From Sordariomycetes sp. S80-01Y (lineage: Eukaryota > Ascomycota > Sordariomycetes): a stretch of DNA of 64,000 nucleotides. Numbering within the stretch: the stretch's first letter is position 1; each line of letters begins with the position of its first letter. Below, piece after piece: positions 43,524 to 56,700 of the stretch. The notes beneath the pieces were generated by a model. That model was not told the origin of the DNA. It worked only from the letters and a program-made list of their open reading frames with translations, and searched no databases. Where the stretch lies: the NCBI GenBank assembly GCA_037042185.1, contig JAXQJY010000021.1:372001-436000 (forward strand), given 5' to 3'. The position numbers and the translations under genes are program-made.

Positions 43524-45761
43524 TCACCAAGCGATCCTGGTGCCGTCTAATCTGAAGACCCTCTGCCACCGACGTTTGTGGCCGGCGTTTGCCTCGTCAT
43601 CGTTGCTTTCAGGTACCTTGACCCCATACTGTTCGATACAACATGAGAACGGCCTGTTGGAGACCTTAGACTTGGACACGTCCTCATCATCGCTATGCGG
43701 TGGTGGCGTTTCCGATTTGCGACCACGCCCCTTCTTCTTTGCTTGTTGTGCTTTCTCCGTGTCGACGGCCGCCTTCACATCTTCCAGGTCACCCCATAGG
43801 ATGAAGAGGCTCTCACGGACTTTTTGCAGTAATTGTTTGTTCTCTTTGAGATTGTCGGCAACGTCGAGGTTCATCAGACACTGGGCAGACTGATGGTCGA
43901 CGAGAACCCAAAACCTTTGTTTCCCGTTGGCATCACTGGTAGCGTCCTCAAGCTGTAGCCAGAAACGCCATTCCCACACGCGCGAGCTCTCATCGCCATC
44001 GCCACTGTCTTCGCCGTCCGAGACAATTTCCGACCCTCCATCATTGGACAGCAGATCGATGTCGTGGCTGATCCTTTTGGGGTAGGCAAAATCCTCGAGA
44101 TTGGGCGGGTCGAAATCTACAGCCCGTACATCCATACGATATTTCCGGTTCACAAACGGGAGCGGCAAGGTGACGGTTTGACCATTGCCGATTTGCGACT
44201 CGATCGTCAGATTTTCTGTAACTGTCGATATTGACATTGCGGGCTCACCGGGGCTCTCGCATTTGACTGTATCGTCAGTCACAGCCAGCTAGTTGTGAAG
44301 TTTTGAGCTTACCGAATGTGTTCAAATTTTTGGGCACAGATACCTGCGCAGCCTCTTGCTTCCGGTCATGACCCGTTGCGGACGTGGAGGCACGCGGTAC
44401 TGCTTCGTTTGTGGGACCAGGTTGTGGTGAAGTATTCACTTGCTGCCCATCCTTGCTCTGGGCCTCAGCTGCCTTCAGGGATTCCTTTTTGGCTTTCTTT
44501 GCTGCTCTCTTAGCCCGACGTCTGGACTCAGCGTTGTCAACCTGTGGAATTGCTGACCCATTGGCTTTTCGTTTACGGCCTGCCGCAGCGGCTTCCTCGA
44601 CGAGCTGATCTTTGCGCTTTTCGGCTCGTAGGCGATCTCGCCGGCGTTCAAGCGCAGCTTTATGCCTCGGAGTAAGATCTTCACGGTCCGTCGGGTTTAG
44701 GACACTGATCTTCATGGCTCTGCTAATGTCCCTAGCATCACCTCTAGATCCCCTGAGTTTCCCTTCGAGGTTTGAGCCGGTCCTGCTGTAAATAATCTGC
44801 ACATTCTTGATAGTGATCCATGTATCTTTAGTGACGCCAAGTTCGCGGATGTGGTCCATGTGTTCGTCGAAGCAGGAGATTTGCATGGAGATCTGCCCCT
44901 TAGGAAAACTGCCGGCCCCGTCGGTATCTTCTTGGGCACTAAGATCCGGGAAATCGTAGAAGGCTGGGTTTTCCGTATAGTCGGACACCCACAGCGTCGT
45001 TGCAAGGGAGCCCTCGAACGGTTTCCTCACCACCTGAACGACAAGATCGCAAAATATTCCATCCTTGACGTCACAGAGCTCTCGAAACTTTTCCCTTGTG
45101 TTTTTTGACTGGAGGCTCATCTGAATGAACGCTTCTTCTTCTGGGATGTTACATCTGGAGATGGTTTTATGCAGATGCGACACAAAGTCGGCCTCTGATT
45201 TATCAACCTTCTTATCCAGCCCTTCAAAGAAGGGGACAAGCGCTTGGAATGGGCTGTGTGGTGGCGCGGGTATCTTGGACGCTGCAAACAGTGCAAATTT
45301 GGTCTGACGTTGGTTGGTCATCACACTAACATCGCCATTTCGAGTTTGGACCTGTGGTAATTAGCTAGTTGCTCATAATCACAGAAACACATCAGCCAAC
45401 CTTGACGTTGTTGACTACCAGGATGTCGCCGCATTTCGCCTTGGAGGTGGCATGAATGACCTTTTCAGGGAAGAACAGGTGAATCTCTAGTGGATGCCCA
45501 GCTTCCTCATCGGTAGAGATATCTACGACCTTGATAGCGGCTTTCCAATCTGAAAATGATTGCATGAGTGATACAGTGCTGTGATGAAGAAGGAAAAAGC
45601 ATACCCTCTCTGCTGGTGGGCTTAGGTTCCCTCCGGTCGACTATAACGCCTATGAAATTGACGAACGACCAAGCCTTGATCTCCTTAGGTACTTGCCCTT
45701 GGCGTCTCTTCTCCAGATTCAATATCTCTTGGACAGAGACGTAATTCGCCGGAAGTTCCAT
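43524..45761 (-). CDS. pot1: Telomere end-protection protein Pot1
   Basis: Four exons on the minus strand (45761-45605, 45549-45401, 45351-44313, 44266-43524) give 695 aa in exact phase. Pot1 binds the single-stranded telomeric overhang as part of shelterin. The N-terminal OB fold (Telo_bind) starts with ELPANYVSVQEILNLEKR and FVNFIGVIVDRREPKPTSRE, continuing across intron 1 with DWKAAIKVVDIS. A second DNA-binding domain of the Pot1PC type lies at about 185-325 (IFCDLVVQVVRKPFEG, TLWVSDYTENPAFYDFPDLS, ITIKNVQIIYSRTG). A lysine/arginine-rich linker with a possible nuclear localisation signal follows (RRRAKRAAKKAKKE). The C-terminal part includes FRLDG at the very end. It is divergent from importin alpha. 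Confidence 0.9.
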
Positions 45762-46612
45762 TCCGACAGTAGTGGTGAGAACTGTCTGGAGTCCCCTTCA
45801 AACGACCTGTAGGCGTCTAGAGCAAAGTTAGAGACGGTGGGTGGTCAGCCGTCCGAGGTCACCTGGTAACTCCAGGTGCAAGGGAGCGGCCTCAATGCTG
45901 AGGAAACTCAGCAGGACTAAATTCGTAGTTGAAGTACAAACGCGTCCAAACCGTTGTGGCGCGTCGTGGTCTCGAGGTCGCCGTCGCGCTAGCACGTGAC
46001 GCGTATTGGGCCGCTAGAACTTCAAGCGCTGGCAAAGGTAGGTGCCAGTGGTTTTCCGAATGCAGACTCTGTACTTAGAGTTTGATGGCTTCCTAGCAGA
46101 TCAGTGCACAAAGTATATCTGCAGCCTGCGTTAGTGTGCTATTACTTTTGAGATGCCTGAGGCATGAGGGCCCCACCCCCACCTGCTCAGCCTCTTGCAA
46201 GCGCTCTCACAAGCTGTGCACAGGCCCCGTACGTTGTTGGACAAGCCGATTTATGCTGCATTTGTGCGTCAAGCCACTTGAGGTGGGCATTGGCAGTCAA
46301 TCAACCCCACTACAAGTTGGAAGTCCTCACTGGTCGCCGCTCCGTCAGCGGCCTTCTGTTGCCAGCGCTCCTCGAACTTCCCATTTTCTTTTCCTCCGTC
46401 CACCGAGCTTCCCCTCCCAACAAGACTCGACTCGTCCATTATACTCTTTACCGTTCACGCGCTTTGAGTCAGGACGCTATTTATCATCACAAGCGGTGCT
46501 CTTCGACGCAAAGAGCCTTGAGTCTGCTTTTTTTTCCCCCTCCTGATTCTGAACCACCCCGCACACCACTTGACCGCCGCACACCCCGAGTTGCCGCCAC
46601 ACAGCTGCCACG
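45762..46612. promoter_or_regulatory. Divergent promoter of pot1 and importin alpha
   Basis: About 850 bp. The 3' half (46370-46600) is C/T-rich on the plus strand, typical of fungal transcription starts for strongly expressed genes such as importin alpha. A frame at 46136-46976 runs over it but has no domain. Confidence 0.4.
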
Positions 46613-48608
46613 ATGGCCGAACGATACATTCCCGAGCATCGCCGGACGCAGTTCAAGGCAAAGAACACATTCAAGCCCGAGGAGCTCCGCCGTCGCCGTG
46701 AGGAACAGCAGGTCGAGATCCGAAAGGCGAAGCGCGAGGAAAACTTGGCCAAGCGTCGAGGCATTGGCACTGGCGCAGACCGTCCTGGTGCTTCGCTGGG
46801 TGCTGCCCCTGACAGTGACGATGACACGGCTCCTACCGAGTCGCAGGTACGTTCGCTATGCCCTCTTTCAGAGTTTTCACAATTTTCCTGCGTTTTTCAT
46901 TCGATTTGTTTTGGTCCCGCACAAGCTCTTTGTTTGTTCAGCTTGTGACGGGGTGGAGGGGGCAACAATCTCCTAGTCTTATTTGCAACCCCACATTCTG
47001 CCTCGACCCTTGTCTTAGCCCTCGGGAAGCGGACCGTGGCAAGCTCACGAGCTTCGAAGGGTCTGCAACAAAGACTGACGATTCTCTATTGGTGTCGATC
47101 TTATGGGACATCGCTAACATGTTGTTTCTAGCTGAACGAGGACCTCCCTCAGATGGTCCAGGGCGTCTTCTCGGATCAGATCGATATGCAAATTCAAGCC
47201 ACCACCAAGTTCAGGAAGCTTCTGTCAAAGGAGCGCAACCCACCGATCGAGGAGGTCATCAAGACTGGTGTCGTTAGCCGCTTTGTTGAGTTCCTGCGTT
47301 CACCGCATACCCTTGTTCAGTTCGAGGCTGCTTGGGCTTTGACCAACATTGCCTCGGGATCTGCTACCCAGACTCAAGTCGTCATCGAGGCCAATGCCGT
47401 TCCTATTTTCGTCGAGCTCCTCGCCAGCCCCGAGCCCGATGTCCGCGAGCAAGCCGTGTGGGCTCTAGGCAACATCGCTGGTGACAGCCCCCACTGTCGC
47501 GACTATGTCCTGAGTTGCGGCGCTCTGAAGCCATTACTTAACCTGCTTGGCGACAGCCGCAAGCTGAGCATGCTCCGCAATGCCACTTGGACCCTCAGCA
47601 ACTTCTGCCGTGGAAAGACTCCCCAGCCCGACTGGAATACCGTAAGTTTTGTGTTGAGCCAAGATCGGTGTCGGTGCATAGTTAACACTTGCACAGATCG
47701 CTCCTGCCTTGCCCGTTCTATCGAAACTCGTGTACTCGCTCGATGATGAGGTTCTGATTGATGCGTGCTGGGCTATCAGCTACCTCTCCGACGGATCGAA
47801 CGACAAGATTCAGGCCGTAATTGAGGCCGGCATTCCCCGCCGCTTGACGGAGCTCCTGATGCACGCTTCGACCTCTGTCCAGACACCCGCCCTCCGCTCC
47901 GTGGGCAACATTGTCACTGGTGACGATGTCCAGACCCAGGTCATCATCAACTGCGGAGCCCTTCCCTGCCTGCTGTCCCTGCTCAGCTCGACCAAGGATG
48001 GCATCAGGAAGGAGGCGTGCTGGACCATCTCCAACATCACTGCCGGTAACTCATCGCAAATTCAGTCGGTAATTGACGCCAACCTCATCCCACCTCTGAT
48101 CCACCTTCTCGGCAACGGCGACCTGAAGACGCGTAAGGAGGCGTGCTGGGCCATTAGCAATGCCACTTCCGGAGGTCTTCAGAAGCCCGAGCAGATCCGC
48201 TACCTCGTCACTCAAGGTTGCATCAGGCCTCTGTGCGACTTGCTTGGCTGCCCAGACAACAAGATCATCCAGGTTGCTCTTGATGGTCTCGAGAACATCC
48301 TGAAGATTGGCGACCTCGACAAGCAGAGTGCCGGTGACGGTCCCGAGAACGTCAACCGTTATGCTCTCTTCATCGAAGAGTGCGGCGGCATGGAGAAGAT
48401 CCACGACTGCCAGAACAACGCCAATGAGGAGATCTACATGAAGGCCTACAACATTATTGAGAAGTACTTCTCCGACGAGGACGAGAACGCGGACGAGGGC
48501 ATGGCCCAGAACGTTGGTCCCAACGGTCAATTCGGCTTCGGTGCCAACGCCAGCGGCCAATCCGGAGGCTTCAACTTCGCCAACGGCGGCGATTCGATGG
48601 ACATGTAA
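46613..48608 (+). CDS. SRP1: Importin subunit alpha (karyopherin alpha)
   Basis: Three exons (46613-46846, 47132-47641, 47697-48608) give 551 aa. Importin alpha binds classical nuclear localisation signals and bridges cargo to importin beta. The N-terminal IBB domain is clear: [20 protein letters not shown] and [20 protein letters not shown]. About ten ARM repeats follow, each with the asparagine/tryptophan ladder ([66 protein letters not shown]). The C-terminus is acidic ([13 protein letters not shown]) then glycine/asparagine-rich ([20 protein letters not shown]). Intron 1 is 285 bp, far longer than any other here, and lies between the IBB and the ARM repeats. Codon use is strongly biased to C endings, in keeping with high expression. 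Confidence 0.97.
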
Positions 48609-49644
48609 GAGCCACAGACCTCGAGGTTCGTCAGGAAAAGCGAAGGCGGCTGCGACATGGAATCGGTCTCCCAGTAGCTCTCGTGGGGACTGATGGAGGA
48701 AGCGCGTCACTGAGGAAGAATGCCAACTATCCTTCGCCGCGACATCTTACACGCCATCATTACCATCGACTAGCGGCCAAGTACACCAACAATATCTTGA
48801 ACCCTCATCAGCACAACTTTTGCTTGTTATTCACATCACTCCCTCCCCGACACCCCTACCCCGAAGATGGCCCAGCTTTGTCCACTGCTTCAAGTTTCGG
48901 CTTGCAGTTACGTATGATGAGAGAAAGGAGCGGCAGGATATTCGCAAGTGGCCTTATGGTAGCTTGAAAGCTCCAGCCTGCAAAAGGAGAGAGAAGACGG
49001 TGTGGTCTCGTTGTGAGAAGACCGTTGGCGCCCCTACAGTGAGCCAAGCAACGGGCGACACCTCACAATATGCGATGATCACGACGTTCACGAGAGGAGG
49101 ACTCGACCCTGGGACTATCGACCCAGCTAGGGCTGGTGCGAGTGTGCCACGTCCCTGGAACAGCTGGACTGCGACTAATGTGACAGTCAAGTGGCTGATA
49201 TAGCACATAGAACGTAGCAAAAAAAAAAAACACCCCCCCTAAACAATGACCCTGAGATGCACATGTGAAATTGTATTTGATGTCCAAAGTTGTGAGGTCA
49301 GCATCAAACGCATAGAGCATGGATATTCGGACTGTGTAACGCAGCCAATCAGTTGCGGGCCTCACAGTGCGAGAAAAGTACATGACAGCCAGCAAAATTC
49401 GTGCGTCACCAAGAAGAGAGAGAACCTGGATGACCTTTCGCTACTCTCTACACACCACAACAACGCCGCGTGTCTGCCGCGTGCCTGTATTTCTGCACTC
49501 TTTCGATAGTAAACGTTCGCTGCCTTCTTAAGACCTACTTCCTGGAATCACCCATGTCAACAAACTTCCCGGTCTCTTTCTTCGCTTTGCTCTCACGCAG
49601 CTCACCCGTGACGGCGATTTGACGTCGCAAACTCTCTCGCAAAG
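48609..49644. other. Intergenic region between importin alpha and helicase
   Basis: About 1.04 kb. It holds a 3' UTR and the helicase promoter. An A12 run followed by a C7 run lies at about 49219-49237. Short frames have no domain. Confidence 0.4.
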
Positions 49645-52600
49645 ATGGTGAAGAAGGGTAAAGGCAAGGGTGGTCCTTCTGAGCCTCCTCCAGCCCAAGC
49701 AAAAGATGTCAAAGGCAAGAAGGGTCAGAAAGCGGCTCCAGCACAAGAACAGCTCCCGCCCCCCGACCCTCCCAAGCCCACGGTCAAGCAAATAATCGGC
49801 GGATCCTCCTGGACCGGCAAGCTTCCGGTCAACTTGCTCAGCGAACACTGCCAGAAGATGCAATGGTTCAAACCAGACTACAATATCAAGAAGACACCAG
49901 AAGGCTTTTCGGTATGGATCACCCTAAGCAGCAAGGATCCCAAGACGCAGATCACGACGACGCTGGAGCCCTTCAAGATCCCTGCGAGCCATAAACATCT
50001 GATCATGAGAGAGACGGTGCTGGAGGCAAAACATGCTGCCGCTACCTATGCACTCTTCAGGGTGTGCAGCATGCAGAACAAGCATACCGTTTTGCCGCCA
50101 GATTACAAATCTCTGTGGAAGGACTTTCAGGAGTTGAAAAAGGCAGACGTCAAGGAGGGCAGGGAGTGGCAGTACGCTGCCGATCCCTTCAAAATGCACT
50201 TGGAGAGAGAAGAAGCGAAGGCCAAGGCGGAAAAGAAGAGGAAGGAAATGGATGCCGCTAAGGCCAAGGCTAAGGAGATGCCCGGCGCGTCGGGTCTCGC
50301 TCTTCTGAACAAGGGCGGCCCAGGCGGTCAGTCAAACGTGATGAAAGGATGGACGACGGCGCCCAAGGTGGAGATGGGAAAACAAACGAGGACACAGCTG
50401 GAGAATATCCTACGCAAGGGCATATCTTGGAACCCGCACGGGATCGAAATGACTAAGGACCAGAAAGCGAATGTGGTGGAGCAGCTCAAGAAGCTGGACT
50501 TCAGGCAGAGTCACGTCGCGGAAGCCGTCGAGTATTGCAAGGACCGAGAAGAGACGCTCGAGTGGCTGCTCATCCACGTACCGGAAGACGACCTCCCACG
50601 ATGGGCACTGCCTGAGAGGTACGCAGTTGGCGTGTCAGTCGGCGCGACCGACCTGAGGAGGGAGGGCATCATCAAGCGTCTGTCGCAGACCGGGTACTCA
50701 CTCGAGCTTTGCACTCGCATAGTAGACGAGATGGGCGGTGACGAGGACAAGGCCGCGAATGCCTTGCAAAGTCTGTTGGTCAAGAGCACGCGCGAGGACA
50801 AGTCTCAGGATAGCGCAGATGACTTTCTCGACATGGGCTCACCCGAAGAACAATGGTCAGAGGAAGTCGGAAGCATCGAAGCCATGTACGGCGAGAACTT
50901 TAGGCGCGAGAGTGACAAGCTCATTGAAATCAAGCTCGAGGATGTCAAAAACGGCGGGCAAAAGGTGCCCGCCTCAATCCAGATCCGAATGGCGCCCAAC
51001 TACCCGAACGATCTAATCCTGGCCATATCAGCAAGCCTGCCTTCGTACATCAAGCTGAGCGTCATCAAGAAGGCCTTGGCGTACATGTACGACCAGCTTG
51101 CTGATGAACCGATGAAGATGTTCCTGATTGTGGATTGGATACAGCAGAATATCAACGGTATAATCGAGAACCCTGGCAAGCTGGTCGAAATCTCGGCAGT
51201 GTCGTCTGCCGCATCTGAGTCGAAGCCTGCGGCAGCGATAGGGCGTGGCAAGCGAAGCCGAGCTCAACACCGACCTATCAAGTGGATCAAGGATGAGAAG
51301 GCCGCCGAGGCTTGGTTACGAAAGCAAGAGAGCCCGGCTCAGCAAAAGATGATTGCCCAAAGGGAAAAGCTCCCCGCGTGGCGAGTCAAAGAGAACATCG
51401 TCAAGACTGTCCAGGCAAACAACGTTACGATCATCAGTGGAGAGACTGGCTCGGGTAAATCTACACAGTCTATGCAATTCATACTGGACGATCTCTATGA
51501 GAAGGGCTTAGGACAGTGTGCCAATATGATCGTCACTCAACCACGACGTATCTCGGCTCTGGGTCTGGCCGATCGAGTTGCTGACGAGCGATGTGTGAGA
51601 GTGGGAGGCGAGATCGGCTACAGCATCCGCGGCGAGTCCAAGACCTCCAAGGAGACGAGGGTCACTTTCGTCACCACAGGTGTACTCCTGAGACGCTTGC
51701 AAACATCTGGCGGTAGAGTCGAGGACGTGATTGCCTCACTCGAAGACGTGAGTCACGTCGTCATCGACGAAGTCCACGAACGGAGTCTGGACACAGACTT
51801 CCTCCTTACCCTCCTGAGAGAAGTTCTCCGCGTGAGGAAGGACATGCTCAAGCTCATCCTCATGTCCGCCACACTCGATGCGCAGACCTTCATGCACTTC
51901 TTCGCCTCCGAGGGCCTCAGCGTCGGCGCCGTCGAGATCTCGGGTCGAACGTTTCCAGTGGAGGATTACTACCTCGAAGAGATCATACGCTACACAGGGT
52001 TCGTGACTCCTGAAGGCCACGGGGTCGTGGGCGAGGAAGAGATGAAGAAGGCAATCCAGAAGATGGGCTCCCGGATCAACTATGACCTCCTCTCCAAGGC
52101 AGTCGAGTGCATCGACCTCGAGCTCGATCTGGATAACAACCCGGGCGGCATCCTCATATTCCTCCCCGGAGTGGCTGAGATCAACAGCACATGCCGAATC
52201 CTGCAGCAAAACTCCTCCCTCCACGTCCTCCCACTACACGCCTCGCTCGAAACCCGCGAACAGAAACGTGTCTTCTCCCCTCCCCCGAGAGGGAAGCGCA
52301 AGATCGTCGTCGCGACCAACGTTGCCGAAACATCCATCACCATTGACGACATCGTTGCGGTCATCGACTCCGGCAAGGTCAAGGAAATCAGCTACGACCC
52401 GCAGAACAACATGCGCAAGCTGGAAGACACGTGGGCATCGCAGGCTGCGTGTAAGCAGCGGCGCGGACGTGCCGGTCGTGTCCAAGAGGGCAAATGCTGG
52501 AAGCTGTACACCAAGGCGCTCGAACAGAAGAGTATGCCCGAGAGACCGGAGCCCGAGATCAGGAGGGTGCCTTTGGAGCAACTTTGTCTTGCTGTCAGGG

Positions 52601-53741
52601 CGATGGGGATGAAGGATGTGGCGGCCTTCTTGAAGAGGTCCCCGACACCCCCTGATTCCTCCGCCATCGAGGGTGCGCTCAAGCTGCTTCGTCGCATGGG
52701 TGCTTTGGACGGCGATGAACTGACGGCAATGGGCCAGCAGCTAGCTATGCTTCCCGCAGACCTTCGCTGTGGCAAGCTCATGATCTTCGGTGCCATCTTC
52801 AACTGTCTCGACGACTGCGTCACCATCGCCGCCATCCTGAGCAGCCGCAATGGCAGCCCTTTTTTCTCCCCTCCAGACCGACGCGGAGAAGCCAACGAGG
52901 CGAGGATGAGCTTCTTCGACGGCCACGGCGATCTCATAACCGATCTTGAGGCGTATCGAACGTGGGACGCGATGATGAACGACCGACTACCCCAACGCGA
53001 AGTCCGATCCTTCTGTGATGCTCACTACCTTTCTTACAACATTCTACAGGACATCGCCGCCGCTAAGGGCCAGTACTACTCTGCCCTGGCAGAGATCTCA
53101 GTCGTAGCGCCCAACGAAGCCGGCCGCGACTCTCACATCTCCACCTCCCCACGAGACCCTCGGCTGCTTAGAGCTCTAATTGCGGCAGCATTCACGCCGC
53201 AGGTTGCGCGCATCCAGTATCCCGACAAGAAGTATCAACAGTCCGTCACGGGCGCGGTCGAGTTGGATCCGGACGCAAAGAGCATCAAGTACTTCAACCA
53301 GGAGAACGGACGGGTCTTTGTGCACCCGAGCAGCACCCTCTTCGGCAGCCAGACCTTCTCTGCCAACGCGCAGTTCATGTCCTACTTCAGCATCATCTCT
53401 ACCGCCAAGATCTTCATCCGCGAGCTCACACGTAAGTACCTGCCGCCCTGTTTTAACCCCTGATACGGAGCGGGACTAATCGTCCACTAGCATTCAACCC
53501 CTACACACTCCTTCTCTTCTGCGGCTCCATCGAGCTCGATACCATGGGCCGCGGCCTCCTAGTCGACGGCTGGCTACGCATGAGAGGCTGGGCGAGGATA
53601 GGCGTGTTGGTGGCTCGACTGAGGGGCATGGTTGATGACTTGATTGCCGAGAAGGTGCAAAACCCAGGAGCTGACTTGGGTGGCAACGAGGTCATCCAGA
53701 TGGTGACAAAGTTGGTTCAGTTGGATGGGCTCGATGCTTGA
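49645..53741 (+). CDS. DEAH/DEVH-box RNA helicase (DHX29/DHX57/YLR419W-like)
   Basis: Two exons (49645-53431 and 53491-53741; 59-bp intron) give 1345 aa. The order is: a lysine/proline-rich N-terminus; a dsRBD-like region (about 60-160); a coiled basic stretch (EEAKAKAEKKRKEMDAAKA); a UBA-like segment near 270-320 and another near 345-385; an RWD domain (about 405-510, with EVGSIEAMYGENFRRES); and the helicase core. Motif I is GETGSGKSTQ (about 598-607), motif II is the DEVH variant in VIDEVHERSLDTDFLL (about 705), and motif III is MSATLD. Motifs V and VI are ATNVAETSITIDD and QRRGRAGRVQEGKCW. HA2 and OB-fold domains close the protein (RLLRALIAAAFTPQVARI). Relatives assist ribosome scanning or RNA remodelling; the exact role here is inferred. 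Confidence 0.93.
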
Positions 53742-56700
53742 TGATCTACGAAACGTACGACGATAGATGACAGAATACAGAGACGGCATAGACTCATGAC
53801 AATTATACCAAGTGAGTCTGCGTGAGCCGACATTGGGCGAGATCAGTGAGGATTGTCTCGCCATCCAGAAATGTCGCGTGAGCAAGGCTTGTAAGAAATT
53901 GCGGGCTGTTCATTCCCATGGAGACTCTGAGAGGTGCTTTGACGAAGAGCACTTTATCATATATTACCTGGCGTGCATCATATGGTGTATATTCAAAGTC
54001 TCAATCTACGGCTAAGTCGAGAAAGGAACCACCGCTGCCGGGGTTTCATGGCTACGAGAGGTTTTTCAAATATTCCCAACTACTCACGTCTCTTGGAGAG
54101 CACTTACTCAGCTTGGAATTGCGAAAGAGAGTTGATCAGCGGTTCGCGTTATGCCCGCTAAGGATGACAAGAGGACTGGCTGCCATTACCGCTGGAGCCG
54201 CCATGATTCACGACCGCACTGGTCGCATTACTTTGCTTTCTCTGCGAACGAGAAGATTTGAAGACAGATCCGGGAGCAATATTATAGATACTCCTCGAAT
54301 CTGGAGATCCGGTCCCATCAGGTGGAGGTAATGCGATGTTGAAGTCGGATGTCACATCGCAGCCGAACGCACGAGAAGCGTCGTCCAGCAGGAGACCCTC
54401 TCGCGAATTAGAACAGGACCACTCAAGAGTGCCTACTTTTCGAGAGGCAGCCAAAAAAATCAAATGCTCGAGGTACTTGCTCGAATAGCAACCGAGGGAA
54501 TTTCGTCGGTCGCTGCGCATGTGCGTGGCTTTGCGGAATTTTCGGGCCACCTCGAAGTTGGCAATCCAAGTTCCGAGTCGGAAGCCCGGGAGGCCAGCAA
54601 GGGCCATCTGCAAGACCAGCCGGACCCGGCCAGCAGGTGGCCTCGTTGAGCCGTCAGCGTGCGTTCCCCTACTCAGTCTCTGCACAGGACACCTTTCAGC
54701 TTGTCGAAAACAACAGCCGGTCAATCAAGCACGGCCTCACCTCCCAAAAGGCGTCTAAGGGTTGGCGGTGCATAAGAACCACCGAGGAGGAACGAGCGTC
54801 GGTCAGACGTTGCATGACCTCCTTGGATCAAAGGCGAATCGAGGAGTCGGAGGATGGAAAACAGAACTTCCGCCTCGGCCGGCTCCGCGACGCCATGACG
54901 ATTCTCATGCTCAAAAGATGTTGCTGGTCCGAATCTTAGACGAAGATGGTAGTCGCGTCGCGCAAGCGCGCTGACAGGTGAGAGAGCCAAGAGGCCAAAA
55001 CAAGGGTGTAGACGGGCCAAATCCTGGTGATCAGCGTCTTTGATTCCTGGATTGCAGATACTTCTCGGCGTTTTGGATGCGCAGCTCGAGCACAGACGAA
55101 AAGTCAAGGGATCTCTCGCAAAAAAGCATCGGCGGCACGTTACAGCCGCCGATGAAGAAGTCAGGGCCCCTTAAATCGTAACGACAGCCGCGACATGGAG
55201 GCGCTCGCATGGTAGGAAGCTAAACTCTCAGTGGTGGACAAAGGGACCTGAGCTGCACGACAGACGCTTTCCGCGCCAGGGGCCTAGGCTTCAGGGGGGA
55301 GGGGGAGGGGTGGCGCTCGTATCAATCGAGGCGAGATCTGGGGTCGCTGGCGGACGCGCACCATTGGCGCATCCGCTGTTGACGAAGAGATTGAATTTGG
55401 CCGAGACAAAAGCTGCGGGATCAGTTTCGGGCCTTCCAGGCTAAAGGCAAGACACTCAGCGTCCGCCGGTGCCGTTTCTGCGAGTCCAAGGTGCCTTGTG
55501 CAACCAGGAAGATGGTGGACGACACGCAGCGACTGGCTAGCAAGACTCGTCTGCAAAGGCGCTTGCTCGCCCGTTGGAGCGCATCCTCAACTCAACACCC
55601 CTGCCATCCCTCCTCGGGACCTGCTGCGCGAAAGGAAGGCGGGAGCGTGTCGCGGCGCGTTTGCACCTCGCTGTGCTGCTCATTTCGACTTTGTAGATTG
55701 ATCAGACCACACTGGCCGCATCCTAACTGGAGGCGAACTTGGAGAGTTCACTTTCCCCGGCAAGGCTGCATGAACGGGACTGTGCGGTGGTGCTGCGGCT
55801 GTCGCCCGTTGTCGTGCATAACTTTTGTCCAGAGCTCCCTTACAGCTGTCGCGTACCAAGCCACAGCTCAGTAGCCTTGTGGGCAGGCACAGCGAAGTAA
55901 ACATTCGGCAGGCCAACCGAAAAGCAACGCTGTCAAGGCTCTAGCTGAGTGGTGGGCAATGATGACGCCTGTTGAGCCTGGACCCTATCCGAGCTACTCC
56001 AAGCGCAACCTTCAAATGCTGCTGCAAATAATAACACGATCCCATCGCTTGCCTTGGAATAATGCAATCACCACGCTATCGATGAACGATCAGTCCTGTC
56101 GAGACTCCGCTCAGTAGTCATGCGCATCCTGCTGTTGGTCGTCGAAAGTTAACTGCCGTGTGCATCAGATTCTCAACGTTCTGGCCGCTTCACCTGCCAA
56201 GATCCTAGCCTCAGCAATGATAGACTTCGAAACTCCGCCAGTCAAATAAAACCAGTTCATTAAGCAGGTGATAGCGGCAGTTGTGCCACACCTTTCCTTG
56301 TCCGCTGCATTACGGTGGCTGCTGGGTCTGGGCTGGGCTGTAACCGGCTCTAAGCATCTCGGCCGCCGGCTTTGAGGCTTGTCTTGCCCTACTGCAGGAA
56401 GGACAGCTAGGATCGCCGCGTTGTCGTCAAAGTCGTCCAAATCAGTGGTAGGAGTCAACTTCGCTCTCTTCATTGTGTCTTTAAAAAAGTTATTTCGACA
56501 GAATCCTCCGCGATAGCTTCTGCTGTGGCGTATGTGCGCTTTCCGAGGGAGAGTTGGCTGCAAGATGGTACGGAGTAAAGTTTGGGGTCCTACGCGGTAT
56601 CCACACATCCTTCATCCCCGTCGACCTTCAGGAAGCGGCATCGACGCTCCGCTGCTCTAATTTTGTCAACCGGGGATGCCTCCTATCTGGGCTGGGCACG

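Noticed and set aside
46164-46976. 270-codon plus-strand open frame across the importin alpha start
   Set aside because: It is in a different frame from importin alpha, covers its promoter and first exon, and has no domain.
54158-54724. 188-codon minus-strand open frame
   Set aside because: No domain, mixed composition, no supporting intron-exon structure, and overlapping plus-strand frames of similar quality.
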